64,000 bases of DNA from Pseudovibrio ascidiaceicola (GTDB taxonomy: Bacteria; Pseudomonadota; Alphaproteobacteria; Rhizobiales; Stappiaceae). The stretch covers positions 1 to 64,000 of the forward strand of contig NZ_FOSK01000001.1 in NCBI RefSeq assembly GCF_900114245.1. Direction: 5' to 3'. A program made the position numbers and the translations under genes. Positions 56,649 to 64,000 of the stretch are shown here, piece by piece. The notes below the pieces were generated by a model. It was not told the DNA's origin and made no database searches. It saw nothing but the letters and a program-made list of their open reading frames with translations. Position 1 is the first letter of the stretch. Each line of letters opens with the position of its first letter.

Positions 56649-57017
56649 ATGAGCGAAAAAACTTTATACGAACGCCTCGGTGGCTATGACGCAATTTCTG
56701 CTGTCGTCAACAATCTCCTCCCACGCCTACAGAGCGATGAGTTGCTTGGACGCTTCTGGCAGAACCGCGGTGATGATGGCATCGCCAGAGAAAAGCAGCT
56801 CTTGATTGATTACCTCGCCAACAGCGCGGGCGGACCTTTGTATTACACTGGCCGTGATATGGTGATCACACACACTGGCATGGGCATCACCGAAGCAGAT
56901 TGGGACGTATTCCTAGCCCACCTGAAAGCCACTCTGGAATCCTTCAGCCTGCCAGAAGCAGAGTTCAACGACACCGTTGGGTTCGTCAGCAGCCTGAAAG
57001 AGGAAATTCTGGTCTGA
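56649..57017 (+). CDS. Group 1 truncated haemoglobin
   Basis: 122 residues, the usual length. The globin begins with the family pattern LYERLGGYDAISAVVNNLL; the proximal histidine is in VITHTGMGI. It should bind O2 or NO with haem in the cytoplasm, with possible nitric oxide detoxification or oxygen sensing. AAGGACAAAAGG lies just upstream of the ATG. It is a single gene in an A/T-rich setting, divergent from a DM13 gene, with a hairpin downstream. Confidence 0.92.
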   Translation: MSEKTLYERLGGYDAISAVVNNLLPRLQSDELLGRFWQNRGDDGIAREKQLLIDYLANSAGGPLYYTGRDMVITHTGMGITEADWDVFLAHLKATLESFSLPEAEFNDTVGFVSSLKEEILV

Positions 57018-57047
57018 TATTCCGGATAATTTTCCGAGGACTCCTAT

Positions 57048-57094
57048 AAGCATCGCTCGCAGCAAAACCTCATTATGCCAATCGGGCGATGCTT
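57048..57094 (+). terminator. Hairpin after the haemoglobin gene
   Basis: AAGCATCGC (57048-57056) pairs with GCGATGCTT (57086-57094), extended by TCG/CGG on the inner side. The tail is TCTGCTCCC, so U-poor. It begins 30 bases past the stop. Confidence 0.5.
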
Positions 57095-57188
57095 TCTGCT
57101 CCCTACACATTTGACTTGGCGGCAGCTTTACCGCACTGTTTGAGGCAGTTCATTTTTCCGCCCATTGCGACACCCACAAAGTTTCACC

Positions 57189-58046
57189 ATGCCGCTTTCA
57201 TTGAGTGCCTTTCTTAGTCTCGGGCTAGCTATCGCAAGCGTCCCGCTCATCACACAGCGATGGGTGCCGCTCACCTTATTCGCACTTTCGCTGATCCTTG
57301 CAGTTACCGCAGGCGTACTGGATGCCACCGGCCTCCTGCTCGTCCTCAGCTGGGCTGTCGTCTGTGCTGTCCTTTTCCAGCAAAAGCACCCTGTCTGGCT
57401 CTATTATGTGATGGTTGGCCTACTGTTGCTGGCAGGGCATCTGGTGATGACGCATGAAGCTCCCGGCTTTCACAATCTTCAGGTTCTGTCTGATGCGAAA
57501 ACCAGCCCGGACGCTGTGCCATACTCGCTTTATCTGAACTTCGATAAGGCCGCTCTGGGCTTCCTGCTGTTCCTCTTTGCAGCACCACGCATCCGCACAG
57601 CCAAAGATTGGCTCCGCAGCCTTCGCATGACGCTGCTGTTCTTCATTCCAACAGCGGCAGTCCTGATCGGAGCAACCTACGCCGCGGGGCTGGTGGTGTT
57701 CGACCCTAAACTGGTGCCATTCTTGCCAGTTTGGATCTTCGCAAACCTGCTGTTCACCTGCGTGGCAGAAGAGGTCTTCTTTCGCCAGTTCATCATGGGC
57801 CAGCTCATGGAAAAGCTCGGGCGCACCTTTTGGGCAGGCACCGCAGCACTGGTACTCTCATCTCTGCACTTCGCCTACTACCATCTGGACGGCGGCTTGC
57901 CTTACGCAGCCTTTGCCTTCGTCGCCGGACTGTTCTACGGAGCCACCTTCTGGAAATCAGGTCGTGTAGAAGCCGCCATAGGCGTCCACTTCCTCGTCAA
58001 CCTCACCCACATCCTCTTCTTCACCTACCCAATGCTGGCGAAGTAA
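57189..58046 (+). CDS. CPBP family intramembrane metalloprotease
   Basis: 285 residues. Eight or so membrane helices, with the Abi/CAAX-protease motifs CVAEEVFFRQF (EExxxR), SSLHFAYYH (FxxxH) and GVHFLVNLTH. Members remove C-terminal tripeptides from prenylated proteins in eukaryotes and have varied roles, such as bacteriocin immunity, in bacteria. The substrate here is unknown. The ATG at 57189 is used although no clear ribosome site precedes it; a TTG at 57165 is in frame. It follows the haemoglobin gene by about 170 bases and precedes an MFS gene. Confidence 0.85.
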   Translation: MPLSLSAFLSLGLAIASVPLITQRWVPLTLFALSLILAVTAGVLDATGLLLVLSWAVVCAVLFQQKHPVWLYYVMVGLLLLAGHLVMTHEAPGFHNLQVLSDAKTSPDAVPYSLYLNFDKAALGFLLFLFAAPRIRTAKDWLRSLRMTLLFFIPTAAVLIGATYAAGLVVFDPKLVPFLPVWIFANLLFTCVAEEVFFRQFIMGQLMEKLGRTFWAGTAALVLSSLHFAYYHLDGGLPYAAFAFVAGLFYGATFWKSGRVEAAIGVHFLVNLTHILFFTYPMLAK

Positions 58047-58155
58047 GGCGGACAACCACCCACGATACCTTTTCCGTAAGGGAATGCTGCTAATCATTGT
58101 TTTGTAGGGTGCTCGCACTTGAAGGCCTCGAGCTCTCGGAACAAAGGGTGGTTGA

Positions 58156-59436
58156 ATGTCCAGATCGCAAACGAGGCTAACACCACGTTCAATCATCGCT
58201 GCGACGAGTGGAAACGTTCTGGAATGGTATGACTTCACCGTTTACAGCTTTCTCACGGCAACAATTGCCACCCAATTTTTCCCGTTAGAAAACAGAGTGG
58301 CTTCACTGCTTTCTGCATTCGCCGTGCTGGCTGTCGGATATGCTGCCCGCCCTATCGGCAGTGTAATCTTTGGTCATATTGGAGATCGTGTGGGCCGCAA
58401 GGCTGCTATGATGATCTCCGTCCTGTTGATGGGTGGAGGTTCACTCGCGATTGCCCTCCTACCCACATATGGTCAGATTGGGATCGCCGCAGCCATACTT
58501 CTGGTTCTGGTAAGGATCATTCAGGGTATTGCTGTCGCCGGAGAATACACCGCCTCCGGTGTCCTCCTGGTGGAGCAAGCAGAGCCGGAACGCCGGGCAT
58601 TAACGGGAGCATGGATTGCATGCGCAATGATCTCCGGCTGCCTCGTCGGCTCGGCTGTTCCAGCCGGAATCAGCCTCCTTCTTTCAGCCGAACAGATGGC
58701 GGATTGGGGATGGCGTCTGGCTTTCGGTTTCGGCACGCTGGTCGCAATCTTCAGCGCAGTCATCAGACGAAACATCACCGACACAGTACTGGACGAAGAC
58801 CCGGCAGATAACTCATCACCTGTTTGGCAAAGCCTGCGAGATCATTCCGGTTTGATCGGGCAAATGATTTTGCTGCTCATTCCAACCGCTGTGATTTACT
58901 TTGTAATTTACGTCTATGCGGTTTCGTATTTAAGCGCGGAGCCAGGCTTTGGCTCATCCACGGCTCTCAATGTCACAACACTCAATCTGATTGTTATGGC
59001 TCTGTTTATTCCGGTTTGCGGACTAGCTGCGGATCGGTTTGGGTTGCGACCAGCTTTTCTCGCTGGAGCCTTGGCAACCTTCATCCTCGCGGGCCCCTGC
59101 TGGTGGCTTATGCTCCAAGAGGACATCACATCCGTTTTTCTTGGACAGTTCGGCCTCACCTTAACAAGCACAGTCGGATGGGCGCTCTCCATCACAGCCC
59201 TCACCCTAATGGCGCCGGATCACTTGCGCTGCAGCGTTGTCGCCCTCGGATACAATCTGAGCATGGCCCTCTTCGGCGGCACCACCCCAATCGTCGCCAC
59301 ATATCTGGTAAGTCAAACCGGCAAGGACTACGCCCCCGTCTACTACATCCTCATCGCAGTCCTCATCTCCCTCCCAATCATCTGGCGTCTGCCCAAACTG
59401 ATCGCCACAACACGGCTGCAGAACGCTTTGGCATAA
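58156..59436 (+). CDS. MFS transporter, metabolite:H+ symporter (MHS) family
   Basis: 426 residues. Twelve helices with the MHS signature near the start (SGNVLEWYDFTVYSFLTATI), the A-loop IGDRVGRKAAMM and RIIQGIAVAGEYTASGVLLV. Relatives import osmolytes (ProP), dicarboxylates or aromatic acids with protons; the exact substrate is unclear. It is rightward, about 110 bases past the CPBP gene, and probably in a separate unit. Confidence 0.9.
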   Translation: MSRSQTRLTPRSIIAATSGNVLEWYDFTVYSFLTATIATQFFPLENRVASLLSAFAVLAVGYAARPIGSVIFGHIGDRVGRKAAMMISVLLMGGGSLAIALLPTYGQIGIAAAILLVLVRIIQGIAVAGEYTASGVLLVEQAEPERRALTGAWIACAMISGCLVGSAVPAGISLLLSAEQMADWGWRLAFGFGTLVAIFSAVIRRNITDTVLDEDPADNSSPVWQSLRDHSGLIGQMILLLIPTAVIYFVIYVYAVSYLSAEPGFGSSTALNVTTLNLIVMALFIPVCGLAADRFGLRPAFLAGALATFILAGPCWWLMLQEDITSVFLGQFGLTLTSTVGWALSITALTLMAPDHLRCSVVALGYNLSMALFGGTTPIVATYLVSQTGKDYAPVYYILIAVLISLPIIWRLPKLIATTRLQNALA

Positions 59437-59784
59437 CCCTCAGCACCTCGTGTTTAAGCAAGAAATCCCACTATTGCAAAAAGCAACCAAAGGCTCTGTA
59501 TCCTCCGGGATTATGCTCTGATATTGATTCTACATATTTTTCACTAGATCGAGCCTGTTGGAATAAGCATAAGATCCACATTTTATGATTAATATACAAC
59601 GAGTTAAGAGAAAAATACTCCGCTTTACAAAATGACGTTTTCTCCGATTTCATTGGAAGATGGACATTTCTGTAACGCGTAGATTACCATCAGTGTCTTG
59701 ACCAATGAGCCCCCTCATAAAGGCCAGCATAAACAACATCTCGGTGCGGAGCGCGCGCTGATACGATCCAATGGGAGATTCCGC
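59437..59784. other. A/T-rich intergenic region
   Basis: About 350 bases without a credible gene, markedly richer in A/T than the flanking genes. It ends with GGGAGATTCCGC before the PLP-enzyme start and must hold that gene's promoter. No repeat, hairpin or promoter pair was clear. Confidence 0.4.
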
Positions 59785-60897
59785 ATGACACAACGCACTT
59801 CACCAAACATGGGCGAGTTCCTGCATTTGCGCGGTCAGAACCTGTCTAAGGGTGAGCCGATTGCGTTACCTCTGGTACAGAGCTCAATGTACCATCTTCC
59901 AGGATTGCCGGAGGACTTCCCAAATTACGGTCGTGCCAACAATCCAACATGGACCCAGCTTGAACATGCTCTTGCCCATCTCGAAGCAGCGCCTTGCCTT
60001 TGTTTTCCATCCGGAATGGCGGCGATTTCTGCGGCTCTGTTCGCAACGCTCAAAGCGGGCGATCGACTATTAGTCCCGGCAGATGGGTATTATGTAACCC
60101 GTATCCTCTCCAGCCAGTTTCTGGCGAAGTTCGGCGTTGAAGTTGTTGAGCGGGACACCGCCGAATTTACCACAGGCGGCTTTGACGGGTTTAACGTTGT
60201 GTTTCTGGAAACGCCCTCAAATCCAGGCCTCGATCTACTGGATATGAAAGCAATTGCGTCTGCTGTACGAGCTACAGGCGGCATCACAATCTGTGACAAC
60301 ACCACCCTCACACCACTTGGTCAGCGCCCTTTAGATTTTGGGATAGATATCGTTGTCTCTTCAGACACAAAATCCATGGCAGGTCATTCAGACGCCCTGA
60401 TGGGTCATGTCGCCAGCCGAGATACTGAGATTTTAAAGGCTGTCGAAGAGTGGCGTAAGTTTTCCGGCTCCATTCCCGGCCCACAAGAAGCATGGCTGTT
60501 GCATCGTGGCCTCGAAACGCTGGATGTGCGTTATGATCGGATGTGCAATTCTGCAGCACTGCTTGCAGAGCGGTTTGCAAAGCACCCTGCTGTAAAATCC
60601 ATTCGTTTCCCGGGCTTGGAAACCGACCCAGCCCACGCACTGGCCAAAACTCAACAGATACGATTTGGTTTCCTGATCTCCCTGACACTTGAAACAGAAG
60701 CCCAAGCTGAAGAGTTCATCAACTCATGTGCACTCTTGCGCCCTGCCACCTCATTTGGCGGCGTTCATAGCTCAGCAGAACGGCGTGCACGCTGGGGTGA
60801 TGCAGTAGATCCCGCCTTTATTCGTTTGTCCGTGGGATGTGAGCCGGTAGAAGAGCTCTGGCAGGCGTTTTCAGAAGCACTAGAGCAAGTTTCATAA
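59785..60897 (+). CDS. Cystathionine gamma-lyase/synthase family PLP-dependent enzyme
   Basis: 370 residues. Cys/Met metabolism fold type I: the N-terminal VQSSMYHLPG and YGRANNPTW, the FPSGMAAISAALF segment, ETPSNPG and the PLP-binding lysine in SSDTKSMAGHSDALMG. It lacks the usual long N-terminus of MetC/MetB, so the reaction (cystathionine synthase, beta-lyase, gamma-lyase or methionine gamma-lyase) cannot be fixed. The ATG at 59785 is chosen with GGGAGA in front. It converges on an MFS transporter gene. Confidence 0.88.
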   Translation: MTQRTSPNMGEFLHLRGQNLSKGEPIALPLVQSSMYHLPGLPEDFPNYGRANNPTWTQLEHALAHLEAAPCLCFPSGMAAISAALFATLKAGDRLLVPADGYYVTRILSSQFLAKFGVEVVERDTAEFTTGGFDGFNVVFLETPSNPGLDLLDMKAIASAVRATGGITICDNTTLTPLGQRPLDFGIDIVVSSDTKSMAGHSDALMGHVASRDTEILKAVEEWRKFSGSIPGPQEAWLLHRGLETLDVRYDRMCNSAALLAERFAKHPAVKSIRFPGLETDPAHALAKTQQIRFGFLISLTLETEAQAEEFINSCALLRPATSFGGVHSSAERRARWGDAVDPAFIRLSVGCEPVEELWQAFSEALEQVS

Positions 60898-60915
60898 GAG
60901 ACGACATCAATCCAT

Positions 60916-60942
60916 GACGGGCAGTTTCTCAGACTGCTCGTC
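60916..60942. terminator. Hairpin between the PLP enzyme and MFS genes
   Basis: GACGGGCAGT (60916-60925) pairs with ACTGCTCGTC (60933-60942), ten base pairs with one G-T pair and a 7-base loop. It sits where the two genes converge, with no T-run on either side. Confidence 0.5.
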
Positions 60943-60992
60943 TACCACATACTGATTGCGGTCCCCGTCTCACTCACAATCCATTCCAGCAT

Positions 60993-62234
60993 CTATCCAT
61001 AATCCAAAGCTCGAATATCCGGTTGGCGCCACAGAACGAAAATAAGCCCCAAAGCAATGGCAAAGCAGGCGATGCCCGCGATAAACACGCCATGAATGTT
61101 AGCGGTCATCAACGAGGCTCCGGCAATAGCAAGCAGGAACTGCCCACCCGTTGAGCTCGAAATGGTGATCCCCATAATCCAGCCTTGCTCGCTTTCATCA
61201 ACAGCAGCAGAAAACAGAGAAAACATAAGCGGCAGGGTCAGCGCAAAGGCTGCCACGATTGGCACTGTTAGCAGGTAAGAGAGCCACGCCACGTCGTTCA
61301 CGGTAAAGGCCAGCAGCCCAACACCCATCACAGTCACACTCACAACAATCGTCGCCACCTTCGAAAATCGTTGGGATATTGGCCCCACCAGAAGCGCACT
61401 CACAAGAGCCAAAACCGATCCGAAGATGATCATGAGAATGCTGTTTTGAAGGGTATCGAACCCAAAACGCAGCACCATGTAGTTGTTGAGATAGATGTAA
61501 AAGGCGCTCAACCCCACCTCTATAAAAAGAAAAACAGCACACAGCTTCAGGATTGTTGGCCTTGAATGTGCCCGCCAAAGAACGAGAAAGACCTCTGACA
61601 GGCCAAAATCTATTTTGCGGCGTGTCTGATTTGTTTCCTCAAAGAAAATAATGATCAGAACAATGTTGATCAGGATCAGCATCAGTGCTGCATAAAAGGG
61701 CAGTTCAAGCGAAGCATAACCGCCCATGATTGACGGGTCACTGAGCGTTCCCGCAAACAGAGGCCCGATAATCAAGCCAAGTGCAATGGCTGCTGTCACA
61801 TACCCCATATTCCGGTTTCTCTCTGCACTCGTAGTGCTAAGATCAACAAGAGCGGCCTGTGCGATTGGCTGATTGCCTGCCGCGAACCCGGTAATTGCAC
61901 GCGCAAGCACCAGTAAAGCCAGATTTGACCAAATCACAGCAACCACTGCCAACCCATATCCGAACAAGGCACCAAACAGACAAATAAGAATAGCCTTCTT
62001 ACGCCCGATATAGTCCGACAGCTTGGATATGTAGGCGCCGCCAAAAAACCAGCTGATGTAGAACGCTCCGGTCAAAAGGCTGAAATCGATCTCCCGGATT
62101 GCAAGGGAGTCACCAAGGGGAACAAAGGTACTACCGGGCACCATCACAAGGCTATTAACGATCGGAAAAATCAGCCCTTGCCCCATAACATCCACGAGGA
62201 CAAGGAGAAGCAACGCAATTCGAGACCACCCCAT
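60993..62234 (-). CDS. MFS transporter (DHA1/TetA-like)
   Basis: 413 residues. Twelve predicted helices; the A-loop motif is GGAYISKLSDYIGRKKAIL, and the helix-5 glycine/proline motif (LGLIIGPLFAGTLSD) is that of proton-driven drug exporters. The substrate is unknown. The ATG at 62234 has AAAGGCG in front, so it is chosen over an in-frame GTG at 62258. It converges on the PLP-enzyme gene and lies 99 bases after the DUF2794 gene. Confidence 0.9.
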   Translation of the reverse strand: MGWSRIALLLLVLVDVMGQGLIFPIVNSLVMVPGSTFVPLGDSLAIREIDFSLLTGAFYISWFFGGAYISKLSDYIGRKKAILICLFGALFGYGLAVVAVIWSNLALLVLARAITGFAAGNQPIAQAALVDLSTTSAERNRNMGYVTAAIALGLIIGPLFAGTLSDPSIMGGYASLELPFYAALMLILINIVLIIIFFEETNQTRRKIDFGLSEVFLVLWRAHSRPTILKLCAVFLFIEVGLSAFYIYLNNYMVLRFGFDTLQNSILMIIFGSVLALVSALLVGPISQRFSKVATIVVSVTVMGVGLLAFTVNDVAWLSYLLTVPIVAAFALTLPLMFSLFSAAVDESEQGWIMGITISSSTGGQFLLAIAGASLMTANIHGVFIAGIACFAIALGLIFVLWRQPDIRALDYG

Positions 62235-62333
62235 CGCTTCACGCCTTTCGCTCTTCACATCAGCAAAACATCACTTTGAAAATCAGCAGGCGCTCACCAG
62301 AGATAGACAGCAACAGGCAGCGTATTCCGTAGA

Positions 62334-62738
62334 TCACTCCACCACACGCAGATGCTTCTTTTTCTCAAGCACCTTGAGCACGTTGGCAAGCTCGTGGCCG
62401 CGTTTGAGGATCACACCCCCAGTACCAACAACGCAGTAGGCGCCTTGTTTGCGGGCAAGTTTGGGGTCTTTTTCAATACGGTAGAGCGGCATTTCGCTGG
62501 CACGGCGGAAAATGGCAAAGATCGCCTTGTCTGTTCCATGGCCGATGGCGTAATCACGCCACTCGCCGCTGGCAACCATGCGCCCGTAAAGCCTGAGGAT
62601 CTGATCGAGTTCCGTTCGATGAAAAGCAACTATCGGTTTCGGGAGGTTCGGTTTTCGATGAACGGCAGCACTGTTGGAACCGCCATCAAGAGAGCGAACG
62701 CTCCCAGACACTATTGCAATATCATCCCCTTCACTCAT
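62334..62738 (-). CDS. DUF2794 domain-containing protein
   Basis: 134 residues. The domain core FHRTELDQILRLYGRMVASG followed by EWRDYAIGHGTDKAIFAIFR and MPLYRIEKDPKL is that of DUF2794, a small alphaproteobacterial family of unknown function. The N-terminal 35 residues are less conserved. AGGAGG precedes the ATG. It is followed by the MFS gene in the same direction. Confidence 0.92.
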   Translation of the reverse strand: MSEGDDIAIVSGSVRSLDGGSNSAAVHRKPNLPKPIVAFHRTELDQILRLYGRMVASGEWRDYAIGHGTDKAIFAIFRRASEMPLYRIEKDPKLARKQGAYCVVGTGGVILKRGHELANVLKVLEKKKHLRVVE

Positions 62739-63050
62739 GAAGGCCTCCTGCGTTCAGATCCTGTAGTTGGGCACCCCGGAGAAAGCAGAAAATCAGCTCT
62801 CGCATCGCGGATGCACCAAGGCAATCTGGTTGAGCACGCAACGTGAATTTGGAAATCCGCGACATGCTCTAAGCCATCGACAACCCCATTTTACCACATA
62901 ATCCGTCCATCCTGCGGCAAAGCCTGAAAGAACGCAAGGGAGCCTCCTTTTCTTGCTCGGCAAAGGACCCCGTCAGAATTCAGAGTACACGCTAAAATTG
63001 TCACAGTAGTTTCTCTATTTCGCCCCAATTGGGTCATTGAGGAGCCACGA

Positions 63051-63134
63051 ATGCCAGCCAAATTATCGTTGTTGCCCAAGCAGGTTCGGTTCTGTGGAGC
63101 TGTGGTGAAGACTCTCACCCCTACCCCCCGTTGA
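63051..63134 (+). CDS. Possible 27-residue peptide
   Basis: A short open frame of 27 codons starts with ATG 9 bases after GAGGAG, a strong ribosome site. The peptide begins MPAKLSLLPKQVRF and ends TLTPTPR. The frame overlaps the left arm of an 11-bp inverted repeat, so it might be a leader peptide whose translation changes the folding. No regulated gene follows on this strand, which argues against that. It may be chance. Confidence 0.25.
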   Translation: MPAKLSLLPKQVRFCGAVVKTLTPTPR

Positions 63135-63168
63135 CCCACTCGTCACAGTGCTGAAGGAGAACCGAACC
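63083..63168. other. Long stem-loop, unknown
   Basis: Outer arms GGTTCGGTTCT (63083-63093) and AGAACCGAACC (63158-63168) are perfectly complementary. Inside, AGCTGTG and CACAGTGCT can extend the pairing with a bulge. This may be a small structured RNA or a 3'-end element of the exported-protein gene on the left-going strand. It does not carry the SRP-RNA GGAAG signature, so that is excluded. Confidence 0.35.
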
Positions 63169-63209
63169 GCTTCCCCCTACAACTTATCGCTGCGAGAAAC
63201 CGTTAGGTC

Positions 63210-63806
63210 TTAATCAGTGAGACCAAGGGACAGGCCACCACCTCCAAGTAGTTTCGGCTGACTGGTACAATCCCATATCCCAGCCAAAAGCCCGGCAGCA
63301 TCCCGCGCCAGTTTATTAGCGTTCTTGGCAGCACGCGCATCCACATAGCCGATGTGACAGGTCTTGCCCTGCCCCAGCTGAGTAATCACCAGCACCTGCC
63401 CGCGATAAAATCCATCCGCATCCGCTTTATCATCCCCTGCAACATCCGCCGGAATGTCCGTGTGCCAACGCAAAATCGTCGCCACGGGTTCACCACCTTC
63501 CAGCACCCACTCAATGGTGGAGCCAGGTCGGTTCCACGGACTCAGGCCTTGCGTCGCCGCAGGTTCAACTCGCGCCTGCTCGCCATAACTGACGAAGAAC
63601 CGCAAATCACCCTCAGCCACGTAAACGGGGATACCGTTATACCCCTGACACATCCACACAGCAGAGCCCACTGCATTTTCGGGGGTGTCTTGCAGCTCGC
63701 ATGTCTCGTTTAAATCCAGCGTGGAATAAACACTCTCGGCCAGAGCGGTGGTGCACATAAAAATTCCGGTCATGGCAACAATGAGGAACTGAAAATTCTT
63801 CAACAT
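63210..63806 (-). CDS. Hypothetical exported protein
   Basis: 198 residues, not assigned to a named family. A signal peptide (cleavage near ALA/ES, about residue 23) leads to a soluble domain with cysteines in NETCELQ, WMCQGY, KTCHIGYVDA and IWDCTSQ, suggesting disulfides in the periplasm. The C-terminal HIGYVDARAAKNANKLARDA resembles small proteins of unknown function in rhizobia-like bacteria. It is leftward and divergent from the pyrophosphatase gene. Confidence 0.7.
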   Translation of the reverse strand: MLKNFQFLIVAMTGIFMCTTALAESVYSTLDLNETCELQDTPENAVGSAVWMCQGYNGIPVYVAEGDLRFFVSYGEQARVEPAATQGLSPWNRPGSTIEWVLEGGEPVATILRWHTDIPADVAGDDKADADGFYRGQVLVITQLGQGKTCHIGYVDARAAKNANKLARDAAGLLAGIWDCTSQPKLLGGGGLSLGLTD

Positions 63807-63941
63807 TAAGCACCCACTTATCCCAGAGTTATTCGTCAGAAATTACTTGAACGAATTACGCAAGCTCGACTGCGAAATATATCTTGCAACACGCCGATGC
63901 CCCTGTAATACAGGCAGCAAATGAAATTGGAGTATACATAA

Positions 63942-64000
63942 ATGCGTATCGATCGTATTCCTGTCGGTAAGAACCCACCTGAGGACGTCAATGTCATTAT
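63942..64000 (+). CDS. ppa: Inorganic pyrophosphatase, N-terminal fragment (cut by window edge)
   Basis: Only the first 19 codons and two bases are present: MRIDRIPVGKNPPEDVNVI. This matches the conserved N-terminus of soluble family I pyrophosphatases (M-x-I-D-x-I-x-x-G-K-x-P-P-x-D-x-N-V-I). The enzyme splits pyrophosphate made in biosynthesis. A TTGGAG ribosome-site candidate lies upstream. The rest of the gene is outside the window. Confidence 0.85.
   Translation, partial: MRIDRIPVGKNPPEDVNVI

Larger units (their letters stand above)
62739..63209. other. Intergenic region with a short ORF and an inverted repeat
   Basis: About 470 bases without a confident gene. It contains the promoter region of the leftward DUF2794 gene, a short rightward reading frame with a good ribosome site (63051-63134) and an 11-bp inverted repeat, GGTTCGGTTCT (63083-63093) with AGAACCGAACC (63158-63168). 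A perfect palindrome CCCAATTGGG lies near 63024. Confidence 0.5.

Noticed and set aside
62891-63139. 82-codon frame on the minus strand in the DUF2794 upstream gap
   Set aside because: It has no plausible ribosome site, odd composition and no family features; it also overlaps the inverted repeat.
63083-63168. Signal recognition particle RNA or RNase P RNA in the inverted-repeat region
   Set aside because: The SRP GGAAGGAAGC and RNase P core sequences are absent.
1-64000. tRNA genes, CRISPR arrays, insertion sequences, integrases, prophage genes
   Set aside because: None was found by reading: no regularly spaced repeats, no transposase or integrase product, and no cloverleaf in the gene-free gaps.

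Overview
The window looks like chromosomal DNA of a marine alphaproteobacterium of the Hyphomicrobiales/Stappiaceae type. A Pseudovibrio-like genome of moderate GC is my best guess, inferred from gene content and order rather than from a database search. Support comes from the block clpB / DUF4167 / prmC / prfA / ptsP / lysC / ubiG / DUF1178 / grxC / comF / argJ / ppiC / secA, from alphaproteobacterial families (DUF4167, DUF1178, DUF2794), and from a methylsuccinyl-CoA dehydrogenase of the ethylmalonyl-CoA pathway. No phage, IS element, integrase, CRISPR array or tRNA gene was seen.

Layout. Bases 1-16 are the first bases of a 16S rRNA gene running leftward out of the window. Its leader and a near-consensus promoter (TTGACA-17-TATAAC) lie at 17-398. 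From 0.65 to 27 kb is a housekeeping block: an M23 peptidase, clpB, a MOSC protein, the leftward series lysC-ptsP-prfA-prmC-DUF4167 (amino-acid synthesis, nitrogen-related PTS, translation termination), ubiG, a phasin-like protein, the grxC-nitrilase-DUF1178 group, comF, a methyltransferase, an orphan Flp pilin, argJ-GNAT-mutT, a periplasmic parvulin and secA. From 27 to 43 kb are single genes and pairs: a PadR/GyrI-like pair behind two palindromic operators, an L,D-transpeptidase, a ferredoxin reductase-like flavoprotein, a chemoreceptor, transporters, methylsuccinyl-CoA dehydrogenase, thpR and a Tas-like aldo/keto reductase. At 42.4-46.5 kb is a tesA / ybbA-ybbP arrangement as in E. coli.

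From 46.9 to 64 kb the window is more accessory. It holds a Bax-inhibitor-1 family protein, a Panacea (SocA-like, DUF4065) gene overlapping a small coiled-coil two-helix membrane protein gene (candidate toxin-antitoxin or defence pair), a HlyD-type adaptor with its small membrane partner, and an ArsR regulator divergent from an ArsP-like permease. Between these last two a TTGACA/TATTAT promoter is flanked by two near-identical operators. RecQ, a DM13 protein, a truncated haemoglobin, a CPBP protease, two MFS transporters, a PLP gamma-lyase-family enzyme and DUF2794 follow. The window ends in the first 59 bases of an inorganic pyrophosphatase gene.

The most interesting points are the overlapping Panacea/membrane-protein pair at 48.3-49.3 kb, the paired operators at 28.0 and 52.0 kb, a phasin-like protein with a histone-H1-like basic tail at 15.8 kb, and several long perfect hairpins without U-tracts after genes.
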